A stretch of 64,000 bases of DNA from Acidobacteriota bacterium (GTDB taxonomy: Bacteria; Acidobacteriota; Terriglobia; Terriglobales; Acidobacteriaceae), in contig QIAU01000132.1 in assembly GCA_003225055.1 (NCBI GenBank), positions 1 to 64,000 of the forward strand, read 5' to 3'. This document shows positions 19,044-28,047 of the stretch, piece by piece. The position numbers and the translations under genes are program-made. The notes beneath the pieces are model-generated. The model saw only the letters and a list, made by a program, of their open reading frames with translations, did no database searches and was not told the DNA's origin. Position 1 is the first letter of the stretch; each line of letters opens with the position of its first letter.

Positions 19044-19756
19044 CGCCGGACCTCTTCCGGTACGCGTGCCGCTTGCGGTTGCTGGCGCTCAACTGCATTC
19101 AATACCTCCAAGGCGAAGTCATCGGTGCGCGCCGCAAAGTCACGGATGGAGTGGGTAATCAGGTTATAGGCGATCACGGCGGGAATGGCGGTCACCAGGC
19201 CGGCTGCGGTCGTGATCAGCGCCTCGGAGATGCCGGGTGCGACGGCACGCAGGGTAGCCGCACCCTGAATGCCTAGGCCATGGAAGGCATCAATGATGCC
19301 CCACACGGTCCCAAATAGACCGACAAACGGCGTCACCGCGCCCGTCGTCGCGAGCCAGGGCAAATTGCGCTCCAAGCGCGAGATCTCTTCCGAAGCAGCG
19401 ATCTGCATCGCCCGTTGAACCGCCACCAGGTTGCGCACTGCTCCGGTCGCGCCCATCTGTCGCTTGTGCTCGTCGAGGGCGCCCGCGAACACGCCGACCA
19501 GCGGGCTGGGACGGAATTGCTCCGCCACCGCTGCCACGTCCTGCATACGCTGCGCTTTCCGGAAGGCGCGGATAAAGCGCCCGCTCTGGATTCGGGCGCG
19601 CTTCAGTTTCCCCCACTTGGACAGAATCAGCGCCCAGGAAAGCACGCTGAAGACGAGGAGAACGAGAAGAACCATTTTGGCGACGGCACCGCTTTGCGCA
19701 ACGAGGTCAACGATTTCGCCGCCGACGAATACTGCCAGCAAGGGAAAAAGATGCAT
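19040..19756 (-). CDS. tolQ: TolQ/ExbB/MotA family proton-channel subunit
   Basis: This 238-residue inner-membrane protein is the first gene of the Tol-Pal operon. Helices are visible near residues 20-45 (VLLVLLVFSVLSWALILSKW), 125-150 (TTGAVTPFVGLFGTVWGII) and 175-200 (GISEALITTAAGLVTAIPA). The MotA/TolQ/ExbB signature GLFGTVWGIIDAF is intact. A TATAAT box lies about 28 bases upstream of the ATG. Confidence 0.95.
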   Translation of the reverse strand: MHLFPLLAVFVGGEIVDLVAQSGAVAKMVLLVLLVFSVLSWALILSKWGKLKRARIQSGRFIRAFRKAQRMQDVAAVAEQFRPSPLVGVFAGALDEHKRQMGATGAVRNLVAVQRAMQIAASEEISRLERNLPWLATTGAVTPFVGLFGTVWGIIDAFHGLGIQGAATLRAVAPGISEALITTAAGLVTAIPAVIAYNLITHSIRDFAARTDDFALEVLNAVERQQPQAARVPEEVRR

Positions 19757-19783
19757 TGGTTTTTGGAGAGTACCTTAAGTTCG

Positions 19784-19789
19784 ATTATA
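19784..19789 (-). promoter_or_regulatory. Candidate -10 box of the tol-pal operon
   Basis: Read on the minus strand this is a perfect TATAAT, 28 bases before the tolQ ATG. The -35 region 17 bases further is poor (TCTTCG). Confidence 0.38.
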
Positions 19790-19958
19790 GACCAAGGCTG
19801 CGGGTCCGAAGACGATGCGCATCCCAGGCATTAACAGGATTTTTCCACTCCCAAACCTTCTCCGACCAATGCCAACCCGGCCTCTGCCATTGCATCCAAG
19901 AAAAAGTCCGCATGAACGGCTCGAGGGCGAGCACAAACCCAGTGATCAGGAGGCAGCA

Positions 19959-20660
19959 ATGACCCACTTCGGCAGCTTACGCGATTATCGTTTTTCTGAT
20001 ACCGACCGGGTCAAGGACGACATCCGGGGCGCAAAAGTCTACGGGCCCAAAGACGAAAGGCTGGGCAGGATTGACGACGTGATCTTTGACCACCTAAGCG
20101 GAGCCATCCGCTACGTAGTGGTCGATACTGGCGGCTGGTTGCATAGCCAGAAATTCATCGTTCCTCCCCACCGGCTGCGGGCGTCGACCCAGCACCAAGA
20201 CGACTTTCGCGTCGACTTGAGCAAGCAACAGATTGAAGACTTCCCGGCTTTCAATGAGAAGGATCTTGAGTCTGAGAAAAACTGGGGTGATTATGAGCGC
20301 CGATACCGCTCGAAATGGGAACAGCACCCCGTTATGCATCGGGTTGAAACGGACCGGAACGTGACACCCACGACTTCCCAGATGACTGAAGGCACAGGAG
20401 CTACCGGTCCGATGCGGGGCGCTCGGCCTGTCGAACAGCCGCCCGCCGGCATGAATGTTGTCCCCAGCGAGCAACGGAGCGTGACCCCGATGCGATCTGA
20501 GACTGAGCTCCAGATCGAACCACACGGGCCTGCTCGGCGTTGGACGAGTTTCCAAGAAAGGCTACGCCAGCGCCGTAGCCAGCTGGTTGCGGGTTGCCGC
20601 TACTGTGGAACGCAGCCCTCCGGCGAGCCATTGTCCGAGAGAGAACGCAAGGCGGGCTAG
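19959..20660 (+). CDS. PRC-barrel domain protein
   Basis: The protein has 233 residues from an ATG preceded by AGGAGG at five bases. An upstream in-frame ATG (19815) is not needed. The N-terminal half is a PRC-barrel: DDIRGAKVYGPKDERLGRID, then GAIRYVVVDTGGWLHSQKF and IVPPHRLRAS. The C-terminal half is polar and probably disordered, ending in a Cys-containing basic tail (CRYCGTQPSG). PRC-barrels serve RNA processing or photosynthetic assembly. In soil bacteria many are stress-linked and uncharacterised, so the specific role is unknown. Confidence 0.8.
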   Translation: MTHFGSLRDYRFSDTDRVKDDIRGAKVYGPKDERLGRIDDVIFDHLSGAIRYVVVDTGGWLHSQKFIVPPHRLRASTQHQDDFRVDLSKQQIEDFPAFNEKDLESEKNWGDYERRYRSKWEQHPVMHRVETDRNVTPTTSQMTEGTGATGPMRGARPVEQPPAGMNVVPSEQRSVTPMRSETELQIEPHGPARRWTSFQERLRQRRSQLVAGCRYCGTQPSGEPLSERERKAG

Positions 20661-20683
20661 GGCAACTAGGGATTCTCAGTATC

Positions 20684-20776
20684 CCAGTTGCCAGTTCCTA
20701 GTCCGCGGTTTTCCGGAATCAAGCAGCGCCAGACGGGGAACTGAGAACTGATGCAACTGATGCAAAACTGATGCAG
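20684..20776. repeat. Intergenic AACTG-rich repeats
   Basis: The gap before recN contains short mutually inverted elements (AGTTGCCAGTTCC and GGAACTGAGAACTG). These are followed by three near-tandem copies of ACTGATGCA (20748-20775). Related AACTGGGAACT/GTTCTCAGTTCC sequence fills the shc-hpnA gap. No coding potential is seen. Confidence 0.5.
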
Positions 20777-20840
20777 AACCGATAACTATAGCTAATTTTC
20801 GTGCTATGCTTCCGACAACCTCGTCATCCCAGGGAAGCCG

Positions 20841-22529
20841 GTGCTGCTCGAACTGCGTCTCGAGAACTACGCGGTCATCGACAATGTCGCGGTGGAGTTT
20901 GCCTCCGGTTTGAACCTGCTGACCGGCGAAACCGGCGCCGGCAAATCCATTCTGATCGACGCCCTCTCTTTGCTGCTCGGGGATAAGGCTTCCAGTGAGG
21001 TCATCCGCTCGGGCGCGGAGCGTGCGGTCATCTCGGCCGTTTTTGAACTGGACGAGACGAAAGTCGCACCCATCCTGGAGCAAAACGGCATTGATGGGGA
21101 GGAGGGGTCGCTCGTTTTGCGCCGCGAAATTGCTGCCGGAGGTAAAGGGCGCGTCTTCGTCAATAACCAGCCGGCCACCGTCTCTGTACTTAAGGCACTG
21201 TCCGCGCACCTGGCGACCGTCCACGCGCAAAACGAATCCATCCTGGCGTTCGACGCGGCGGTCCGCTTAGCTCTGCTGGATGCATTTTCGGGTACGGACC
21301 TTGAAGCTGTATGCAACGCATTTGCTGCCTGGAACGGCATCCAGCGCCGGATGCTGGAACTGGAGAGCGACGAGCAGGACCGGCTGCGCCTGGTGGATCT
21401 GTGGACGTTTCAGAGGCGCGACATCGAGGAGGCCAAACCTCAGCCAGGCGAAGACCAGCGGCTTGAAGCAGAGAAGCGAGTCCTGGCTAACGCCGAGAAA
21501 ATTTACAACCTCGCCCTGAACGCCTTCGATCTGCTCTATGAGGGCGAACGCTCGACGTCATCTTCGCTTCGTGCGGCACAGAAAAATCTTGAGGAACTCG
21601 CCCGGTATGAGCCCAAGTTCCGCGAAGCCTTGACCGCGCTCGAGACAGCGCGCATCAGCGTGGAGGACGTTGGCGCGACCTTGCGCGATTATGCCGGAGG
21701 CATTCAGGCCTCGCCCGAGCACCTGGCCGCAGTCGAAGACCGGCTCGCGTTGCTCGATCGCCTCAAGCGCAAGTATGGGCCGACTCTCGAAGACGTAATC
21801 AATCTCGGTGCCCAAGTTGCTCGCAAACTTTCGGAAATAGAAAACAAGGACGAAGTCTTGCGAAGTCTTCGTCAAGATCTTGCCAGAGCCGCGGCCAAAT
21901 ATTTGGAAGCTGCCCGCGCTTTGTCGAAGAAACGTCGCGAGGGCGCCCGCCAGCTGGAAAAATTAGTAGAAGCGGAAATCAATGATTTGGCTATGAACGC
22001 TTCTTTCCGTATCGAAGTCAGCGGTTCGGAGGAAGAAAGCAACTGGACAAGCTCGGGCTTCGATAGGGTTGTCTACTTTATCTCACCCAATCCCGGCGAA
22101 CCGCTGCGGCCTGTCGAGCAGATTGCGTCAGGAGGGGAACTCTCCCGGGTCCTGCTGGCCTTGAAGGCGACCGTAGAGACCGGGGCTCGTCGGGGCCGGA
22201 AGCGAGACTCCGGGACCGAGCGCACGTTGGTGTTCGATGAGATCGACACCGGAATTGGCGGTCGGGCGGCCGAAGCGGTGGGGAAAAAGTTGAAGGCGCT
22301 GTCGCGCGCCAACCAGGTACTCTGCGTCACTCACTTGCCGCAGATTGCCACCTTCGCCGACCACCATTACCTGATCGAAAAGAAGGAATTTGGCAGCCGC
22401 ACCCGAACCTCAGTTCGACTTATCATCGGCGAGGAACGAACTGAGGAGATCGCCCGCATGCTCTCCGGGGCGAAACTTACCGAAGCCTCCCGCAAACACG
22501 CTGAGCAGATGCTAAGAAGCAACGCTTAG
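20841..22529 (+). CDS. recN: DNA repair protein RecN
   Basis: This SMC-like ATPase acts in recombinational repair of double-strand breaks. The GTG start follows AGGGA. Walker A is GETGAGKSIL (residues 29-38). Long coiled-coil arms flank the middle (LVEAEINDLAMNASFRIEV leads back to the head). The ABC signature region is QIASGGELSRVLLALKA, and Walker B is TLVFDEIDTGIGG (near residue 461), followed by LCVTHLPQIA. Length is 562 residues, typical. Confidence 0.96.
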   Translation: MLLELRLENYAVIDNVAVEFASGLNLLTGETGAGKSILIDALSLLLGDKASSEVIRSGAERAVISAVFELDETKVAPILEQNGIDGEEGSLVLRREIAAGGKGRVFVNNQPATVSVLKALSAHLATVHAQNESILAFDAAVRLALLDAFSGTDLEAVCNAFAAWNGIQRRMLELESDEQDRLRLVDLWTFQRRDIEEAKPQPGEDQRLEAEKRVLANAEKIYNLALNAFDLLYEGERSTSSSLRAAQKNLEELARYEPKFREALTALETARISVEDVGATLRDYAGGIQASPEHLAAVEDRLALLDRLKRKYGPTLEDVINLGAQVARKLSEIENKDEVLRSLRQDLARAAAKYLEAARALSKKRREGARQLEKLVEAEINDLAMNASFRIEVSGSEEESNWTSSGFDRVVYFISPNPGEPLRPVEQIASGGELSRVLLALKATVETGARRGRKRDSGTERTLVFDEIDTGIGGRAAEAVGKKLKALSRANQVLCVTHLPQIATFADHHYLIEKKEFGSRTRTSVRLIIGEERTEEIARMLSGAKLTEASRKHAEQMLRSNA

Positions 22530-22557
22530 TGCTATTTGGCAGGCCTGATCTTGGCTA

Positions 22558-22955
22558 ATGGAAGTCCTGCTCGATGCGCACGCGCTGGTTTGGTGGCCCA
22601 GCGATCCCACAAAGTTGTCCCAGCGAGCCTCCGGCGTTATCGCCAGCTCGACCAACACCGTCATGGTCTCGGCCCTTACGGCTCTGGGAGCTGAATCAAA
22701 GTCAAACTAGCGGGAGTTTCCTAGGGCTAGGAAAGCTCGATGCTCTTGTCTTCGTGGTCGATCCAGCCCGCCATATCGAGGACGAGGGTTTTACAAAGCT
22801 GCCTATCAGCATCGGAAGCAACTAGGGCAGGATTGCTGCCGCTCGACCACCGTGACCCGTTCGACCGCTCGCTGGTTGCCCAAGCCCAGGCTGTGCCTAT
22901 GCCCATCTTGAGTGCCGGTATGATTTTGGATCGTTACGACATAAAGGGTTGGTAG
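22558..22955 (+). pseudogene. Frameshifted PIN-domain (VapC-like) toxin remnant
   Basis: Three consecutive reading frames together rebuild a PIN protein. Frame 1 from the ATG at 22558 gives MEVLLDAHALVWWPSDP with the first catalytic Asp. It stops near 22710 and homology continues in another frame (LGLGKLDALVF, then FTKLPISIG). The end is in a third frame, PLDHRDPFDRSLVAQAQA and MILDRYDIKGW, closing at 22955. At least two indels are needed, so the gene is dead. No VapB antitoxin partner is visible upstream. Confidence 0.75.
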
Positions 22956-22967
22956 CGCTCCGACAGC

Positions 22968-22982
22968 CCCGCCTAGGGCGGG
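22968..22982. terminator. Short GC hairpin downstream of the PIN remnant
   Basis: CCCGCC and GGCGGG pair across a three-base loop. A TTAAAAA run follows about 15 bases later rather than directly, so function as a terminator is only possible. Confidence 0.3.
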
Positions 22983-23044
22983 CGACCATTCGCTGTTAAA
23001 AACCCGCCACCCGCTGCTAATCCTTGGTGTTTCTAGCGTTTACT

Positions 23045-23074
23045 TTGACCAACCCGGTTCCCGGCGGGTACTTT
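23045..23074 (+). promoter_or_regulatory. Candidate sigma-70 type promoter upstream of ispH
   Basis: TTGACC and TACTTT are separated by 18 bases and lie about 60 bases before the GTG of ispH. If real it would drive the ispH-shc-hpn gene run. Confidence 0.35.
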
Positions 23075-23132
23075 TTGTGGATACAAACAGTGGGGAACGT
23101 GTAACCTAATAAAGAGCAGGGAAGAGGAATTC

Positions 23133-24107
23133 GTGTCAAGCGAAAGTAAGACGCTACTTTTACTGAAACCCCGTGGCTTCTGTGCCGGTGTGGTGCGGGC
23201 CATCGACATCGTCCGTATCGCTCTGGAAGCCTTCGGCCCGCCCATTTATGTACGCAAAGAAATTGTCCACAATCGGTTTGTGGTCGAAGAACTGCAGGGC
23301 AAAGGCGCCATATTCGTCGACAGCGTCGACGAGGTCCCAAACGGCGAGCGGGTAATTTACAGCGCCCACGGAGTCTCGCCCGAGGTCCGCGACGCCAGCC
23401 GGCAACGCGGTTTGCGGGTAATCGATGCCACCTGTCCGCTGGTCACAAAGGTGCATGTGGAGGCGGTTAAGTTTGCCAAGGAGGGTTATTCGCTTATCCT
23501 CATTGGCCATCGCGACCATGACGAGGTGATTGGCACTCTCGGCGAGGCACCACTCGTGACCCAAGTTGTAGGCAGCCCTCTAGAAGTGGGAGCGCTGACC
23601 GTGCCCGATCCGAACCGGGTTGCTTATCTCACTCAGACTACCTTGAGCCTGGACGAGACCAAGGACATCATCGAAGCCTTGCGCCAGCGATTCCCCAACA
23701 TTAAAGGCCCGGCCGCGCAGGATATCTGCTACGCCACCGAAAACCGGCAGGTGGCTGTCAAGCATGTAGCTTCTGAAGCTGATCTGCTGCTGGTAGTGGG
23801 CTCGGACAACAGTTCCAACTCCAAACGTCTCGTGGAGGTGGCCCGCAGTCTCGGAACCAGCGCGCACTTGATCGACAGTTACAAGAACATCGAGCCGAAT
23901 TGGCTGGGGGGCGTCAAAACGATCGCCTTGACGGCCGGAGCTTCGGCTCCCGAGTGCCTAGTGGAAGAAGTGGTGGAATTCCTCGCCGGGAAGGGCTTCG
24001 GGAACGTACAGGAAGTTGAGGTCATGCCCGAGAACGTACGCTTCGGCTTGCCGCCGGAGATCGTGGAAGCAATCGCCAGCGCGCCTGCCGGTGCGGCGGT
24101 GGAGTAG
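23133..24107 (+). CDS. ispH: 4-hydroxy-3-methylbut-2-enyl diphosphate reductase
   Basis: This [4Fe-4S] enzyme makes IPP and DMAPP in the last step of the MEP pathway. The three cluster ligands are at Cys17 (KPRGFCAGVVRAI), Cys101 (ATCPLVTKVHVEA) and Cys199 (QDICYATENRQ). The conserved SAHGVSP and TAGASAPE motifs are present. A GTG start follows AGAGGAA. Only nine bases separate it from shc, so isoprenoid supply and hopanoid synthesis share one transcript here. Confidence 0.96.
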   Translation: MSSESKTLLLLKPRGFCAGVVRAIDIVRIALEAFGPPIYVRKEIVHNRFVVEELQGKGAIFVDSVDEVPNGERVIYSAHGVSPEVRDASRQRGLRVIDATCPLVTKVHVEAVKFAKEGYSLILIGHRDHDEVIGTLGEAPLVTQVVGSPLEVGALTVPDPNRVAYLTQTTLSLDETKDIIEALRQRFPNIKGPAAQDICYATENRQVAVKHVASEADLLLVVGSDNSSNSKRLVEVARSLGTSAHLIDSYKNIEPNWLGGVKTIALTAGASAPECLVEEVVEFLAGKGFGNVQEVEVMPENVRFGLPPEIVEAIASAPAGAAVE

Positions 24108-24116
24108 GTAGGCCCC

Positions 24117-26099
24117 ATGGAAGACAACTCCCCCTCCAGGCCGGCTGCCCCGCAGCTGCGCTTCGGTAAGATCGATGACTTAGTGAGCCGAGTAGCCGTC
24201 GGAATTGACGCGGCTCGCAAGTATCTTTTTTCCCACCAGTACGAGCAGGGTTACTGGTCCGGCGAACTAGTCGCCGACACCACCCTGGAATCCGATTACA
24301 TCCTGCTGCACACGCTTCTGGGTACTGGAAATAAGGAGCGTTTTCACAAATGTGCCAACTACATTCTCCGGCACCAGAACGAGGATGGCGGCTGGCCCAT
24401 CTACATCAAGGGTCCTTCCAACATCAGCGCGTCGGTGAAAGCCTATTTCGGACTAAAGCTTGCCGGATATAAAGCCGACCATCCGGCGCTGGTGCGTGCG
24501 CGCAAGAAGATTCTGGAAATGGGCGGCGCGACCGAGGTCAACACCTTCACTAAGATTTATCTCTGTTTCTTGGGCCAGTATGACTACGACGCCGTTCCGG
24601 CGGTCCCACCCGAGATCGTTCTTTTTCCCAATTGGTTCTGGTTCAACATCTACGAGATTTCTTCCTGGTCGCGGGCCATCCTGGTGCCGCTGTCGATTTG
24701 CTATGCCAAGAAACCGCTGAAGAAGATTCCCGACGAAATGGGCGTGGCAGAGCTGTTCGTAGGGGGACGCGATAAGTCGCGCATGCACCTGCGCTGGAGC
24801 AATCAGCTCCTCTCCTGGCGCAACTTCTTCCTCGTGCTCGATCGGATGGTTCATTGGTTCGAGCGCGTGCATATTCGTCCGCTGCGCTGGCTCGCGCTCC
24901 TGCGCGCCGAGAGGTGGATGCTGGAGCGCTTCGAAATGAGTGATGGACTGGGTGCGATCTACCCGTCCATGATGAACGCCATCATCGCACTGCGCTGCCT
25001 AGGTTACTCGCTCGATGATCCGCAAGTGATCCGCGCCATGGACGAATTTGAAAAGCTCGGCATCGAGGAAGGCGACACTTTCCGCATGCAGCCCTGTATG
25101 TCGCCGGTGTGGGACACTGCCTACGCGCTGTTTGCCTTGGCCGAAGCCGGCGTCCCCGCCAATGACAAACGGATGATCAAGTGCGCCGACTGGCTCTTGC
25201 AGAAACAGGTACGCAATGCCGGCGACTGGAAAGTAAAAAACACCCGGGGCCAGCCTGGCGGCTGGTATTTCGAATTCAACAACGAGTTTTATCCCGACGT
25301 AGACGACAGCGCCATGGTGTGCCTGGCCCTGAGCCGCGTGGAACATCCTAACGGACGCTACCAGCGCGAATCGGTGCAGCGCGCAATCGACTGGATCTTC
25401 TCCATGCAGTGCAAGAACGGCGGCTGGGCCTCGTTCGACAAAGACAATGACCGCATGGTGTTCCAGCACATTCCCTTCGCCGATCACAACGCCATGCTCG
25501 ACCCGCCCACCGTAGACATCACCGGCCGCATTCTGGAGATGCTTGCCACCTATGGCTATGACAAAAATGACAAGCGCGTGAAGCGCGCCATCAACTTCAT
25601 TCGAAAAGAGCAGGAACCCGATGGCTCCTGGTTCGGCCGCTGGGGTGTGAACTACATCTACGGAACGATGCTGGTGCTGCGCGGTTTGGAAGCCATGGGC
25701 GTGGACCATCACGAGCCCTATGTCCAACAGGGCGCGGAATGGTTGCGCATGGTGCAGAACCCCGATGGGGGTTGGGGTGAGACCGCGGACTCCTACCACC
25801 ATCCCAGCCAGCGTGGCGTCGGTCCCAGCACTCCGTCCCAGACGGCCTGGGCGATCATGGGTCTGCTCGCTGCCAACGACACGCGCAGCGACTCGGTCGC
25901 GCGCGGCATTGCTTATCTGCTGCGCACGCAAAAGAAAGACGGCTCATGGGACGAGCCGGCCACCACCGGCACCGGCTTCCCGCGTGTCTTCTACCTGGTC
26001 TATACGCTCTACCGCGAGTACTTCCCGCTGATCGCGCTGACCAATTACGCGAAGGTCATGGCCGGCGGCGAGACAAGCACTCTGAATCGCAGCGCGTAA
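24117..26099 (+). CDS. shc: Squalene-hopene cyclase
   Basis: This membrane-associated cyclase converts squalene to hopene/hopanol. The catalytic DXDD is DVDD at residues 394-397 (YPDVDDSAMVCLALS). QW repeats are present, for example QNEDGGWPIYIKGPS, QCKNGGWASFDKDNDRM, QEPDGSWFGRWGVNYIYG and QNPDGGWGETADSY. At 660 residues it is full length. It is followed by a repeat-rich 150-base gap and hpnA. Confidence 0.97.
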   Translation: MEDNSPSRPAAPQLRFGKIDDLVSRVAVGIDAARKYLFSHQYEQGYWSGELVADTTLESDYILLHTLLGTGNKERFHKCANYILRHQNEDGGWPIYIKGPSNISASVKAYFGLKLAGYKADHPALVRARKKILEMGGATEVNTFTKIYLCFLGQYDYDAVPAVPPEIVLFPNWFWFNIYEISSWSRAILVPLSICYAKKPLKKIPDEMGVAELFVGGRDKSRMHLRWSNQLLSWRNFFLVLDRMVHWFERVHIRPLRWLALLRAERWMLERFEMSDGLGAIYPSMMNAIIALRCLGYSLDDPQVIRAMDEFEKLGIEEGDTFRMQPCMSPVWDTAYALFALAEAGVPANDKRMIKCADWLLQKQVRNAGDWKVKNTRGQPGGWYFEFNNEFYPDVDDSAMVCLALSRVEHPNGRYQRESVQRAIDWIFSMQCKNGGWASFDKDNDRMVFQHIPFADHNAMLDPPTVDITGRILEMLATYGYDKNDKRVKRAINFIRKEQEPDGSWFGRWGVNYIYGTMLVLRGLEAMGVDHHEPYVQQGAEWLRMVQNPDGGWGETADSYHHPSQRGVGPSTPSQTAWAIMGLLAANDTRSDSVARGIAYLLRTQKKDGSWDEPATTGTGFPRVFYLVYTLYREYFPLIALTNYAKVMAGGETSTLNRSA

Positions 26100-26104
26100 C
26101 CAAG

Positions 26105-26248
26105 TTCTCCTTTGCCAGTTCGCGGTTCTCGGACCTGAATCGGGTTAAGCTGAGAGCCGGGAACTGGGAACTACCGTCAAGTTCTCAGTTCCCGGTTCTC
26201 AATCTGCTTGGCGGTTGAACTGAGAACTGGGGACTGAGAAGCGAAAAC
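26105..26248. repeat. Intergenic cluster of AACTGGGAACT-type repeats
   Basis: Between shc and hpnA at least six short units of GTTCTC/AACTGGGAACT/GTTCCCGGTTCTC type occur in both orientations. They can pair with each other as hairpins. They are similar to the elements upstream of recN. No gene is seen. Confidence 0.5.
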
Positions 26249-26252
26249 TAAG

Positions 26253-27239
26253 TTGAAGGCTTTTGTCACAGGGGCGACGGGATTCGTCGGCAGCCACGTG
26301 GCTCGGGTGTTGGCCGATCAGGGTGCCGACCTGCGCCTTCTGGTTCGTTCCACCAGCAATCCCAAGAACATAGAAGGTGTTCGGGCGGACCGTGTCGTTG
26401 GTGACTTGCGCGATGCCGCCTCCTTGGAAAAAGCTATCTCAGGATGCGACACGGTCTTCCACGTGGCCGCGGACTATCGTCTTTGGATACACGATCCGGA
26501 CCAGATGTACCGATCGAATGTGGAAGGCACGCTAGCAGTTCTCGAAGCAGCGCGCAAGGACGGCGTTCGTCGCGTGGTCTACACCTCAAGCGTGGCCACC
26601 GTGGGCTTCACTGGAACCGGCCCGCCCGCTGACGAGAACTCGCCCGTGTCGCTCGACCACATGATCGGCCACTACAAGCGTTCTAAATTCATGGCCGAAC
26701 AGGTCGCGATTGAGGCTGGCAAGAGCGGCATGGACGTCGTGATTGTGAATCCCACGACCCCAGTTGGAGAAAGGGACATCAAACCGACTCCTACGGGTCG
26801 CATCATTGTTGATTTTCTGAAGCGAAGGTTTCCGGCTTACGTGGATACCGGACTTAACTTGGTCGACGTCACCGAATGCGCTCATGGGCACGTAGCCGCC
26901 TTGGAAAAGGGCCGGAGCGGCGAACGTTACATCCTGGGAGGCGAGAATCTGACATTGAAACAGATTCTCGACAAGCTGGCGGCAATCACGGGACTGCCGT
27001 CGCCGCATGTCCGGGTGCCCTATATAGTCGCGCTGGCCACGGGAGTTGTCGACGAAGTCGTGACCGGCCGTATTCTCCGCCGCGAACCTCGTGCCACGAT
27101 TGACGCGGTGCGCATGGGGCGGAAGAAAATGTGGGTCTCGTCGGCAAAAGCCGAGCGCGAACTGGGCTGGAAAGTAGTGCTGGTAGAAGGGGCTCTCCGT
27201 CGAGCCGTGGACTGGTTCCGCGCCCACGGTTACGCCTGA
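26253..27239 (+). CDS. hpnA: Hopanoid-associated sugar epimerase HpnA
   Basis: This NAD-dependent extended short-chain dehydrogenase has a TTG start (MKAFVTGATGFVGSHVA), with the Rossmann glycines at residues 7-13. FHVAADYRLWIHDPDQMYRS and VYTSSVATVGF match the HpnA subfamily, and the active-site YxxxK is in GHYKRSKFMAEQ. Length is 328 residues. HpnA is widespread in hopanoid clusters, but its reaction is not firmly known. Confidence 0.9.
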   Translation: MKAFVTGATGFVGSHVARVLADQGADLRLLVRSTSNPKNIEGVRADRVVGDLRDAASLEKAISGCDTVFHVAADYRLWIHDPDQMYRSNVEGTLAVLEAARKDGVRRVVYTSSVATVGFTGTGPPADENSPVSLDHMIGHYKRSKFMAEQVAIEAGKSGMDVVIVNPTTPVGERDIKPTPTGRIIVDFLKRRFPAYVDTGLNLVDVTECAHGHVAALEKGRSGERYILGGENLTLKQILDKLAAITGLPSPHVRVPYIVALATGVVDEVVTGRILRREPRATIDAVRMGRKKMWVSSAKAERELGWKVVLVEGALRRAVDWFRAHGYA

Positions 27240-27315
27240 CAGAATATGGAGGGACGGGCGTCCTCGCCGTCCGGCCGAGGCAGGCTCGGCAGGTTTTCGA
27301 CGCAACCACACAATC

Positions 27316-28044
27316 ATGTCTAACCAAATTGCCATCGTCGCCGCCCTAGAGTACGAAGTGAAAGCGGGTGTCAAGAACTGGCGCGTGAACGAGCGCGAAC
27401 ACGCCGGCCGGGTTTTCAAGTTTTATGAAAGCGAACGCGCGGTGCTGGTCTGCGGCGGAATTGGAGCGGAACCTGCTCGCCGCGCCGCCGAGGCTGTCAT
27501 TTCTTTGTACAAACCGATGCTGGTGGTTTCAATTGGTTTAGCCGGCGGCCTGGATCCGGAATTGAAGGTCGGCAATCTGTTCACTCCTCGTACGGTCATC
27601 GATGCTGGCGATGGCAGCAGCGTGGGTACGGGGGTCGGGAACGGTGTGCTGGTGAGCTTTGCCGAAGTGGCCAGCGCGGACCAGAAGAGCAACTTGGCGA
27701 AGGCCTTTAACGCGCAGGCAGTCGACATGGAAGCAGCCGCCGTGGCGCGGGGGGCCAAGGCACGCGGCGTTCGCTTCGGAGCCGTAAAAGCCATTTCAGA
27801 TGAGAGAGACTTCGTGATGCCTCCGCTCGAGCGCTTTATCCAAGACGGTCAACTACAATATGGAAAGTTCGCATTGTTCGCCGCTGCCCAGCCCTGGCTC
27901 TGGCCAACGGTAATACTCCTAGCTTTGAACACTTGGCGTGCCTCCAAGACCCTCTGCGCATGGCTGGATCAGTACAATAGCCAACCTGAGTCTCTGGAGA
28001 GAAAGCCTGCTGAGATGCATCCTATAAGCAAGGACAAAATCTGA
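27316..28044 (+). CDS. hpnG: Hopanoid nucleosidase/phosphorylase HpnG
   Basis: This is a purine nucleoside phosphorylase-fold enzyme. In bacteriohopanepolyol synthesis HpnG removes adenine from adenosylhopane to give (phospho)ribosylhopane. The motifs VCGGIGAEPARRAAEAV, SIGLAGGLDPELKVGNLF and the ribose/base-binding VDMEAAAVARGA plus AISDERDF are visible. Length is 242 residues. The gene is three bases from the next dehydrogenase. HpnH, which makes adenosylhopane, is not in this window. Confidence 0.85.
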   Translation: MSNQIAIVAALEYEVKAGVKNWRVNEREHAGRVFKFYESERAVLVCGGIGAEPARRAAEAVISLYKPMLVVSIGLAGGLDPELKVGNLFTPRTVIDAGDGSSVGTGVGNGVLVSFAEVASADQKSNLAKAFNAQAVDMEAAAVARGAKARGVRFGAVKAISDERDFVMPPLERFIQDGQLQYGKFALFAAAQPWLWPTVILLALNTWRASKTLCAWLDQYNSQPESLERKPAEMHPISKDKI

Positions 28045-28047
28045 GAC

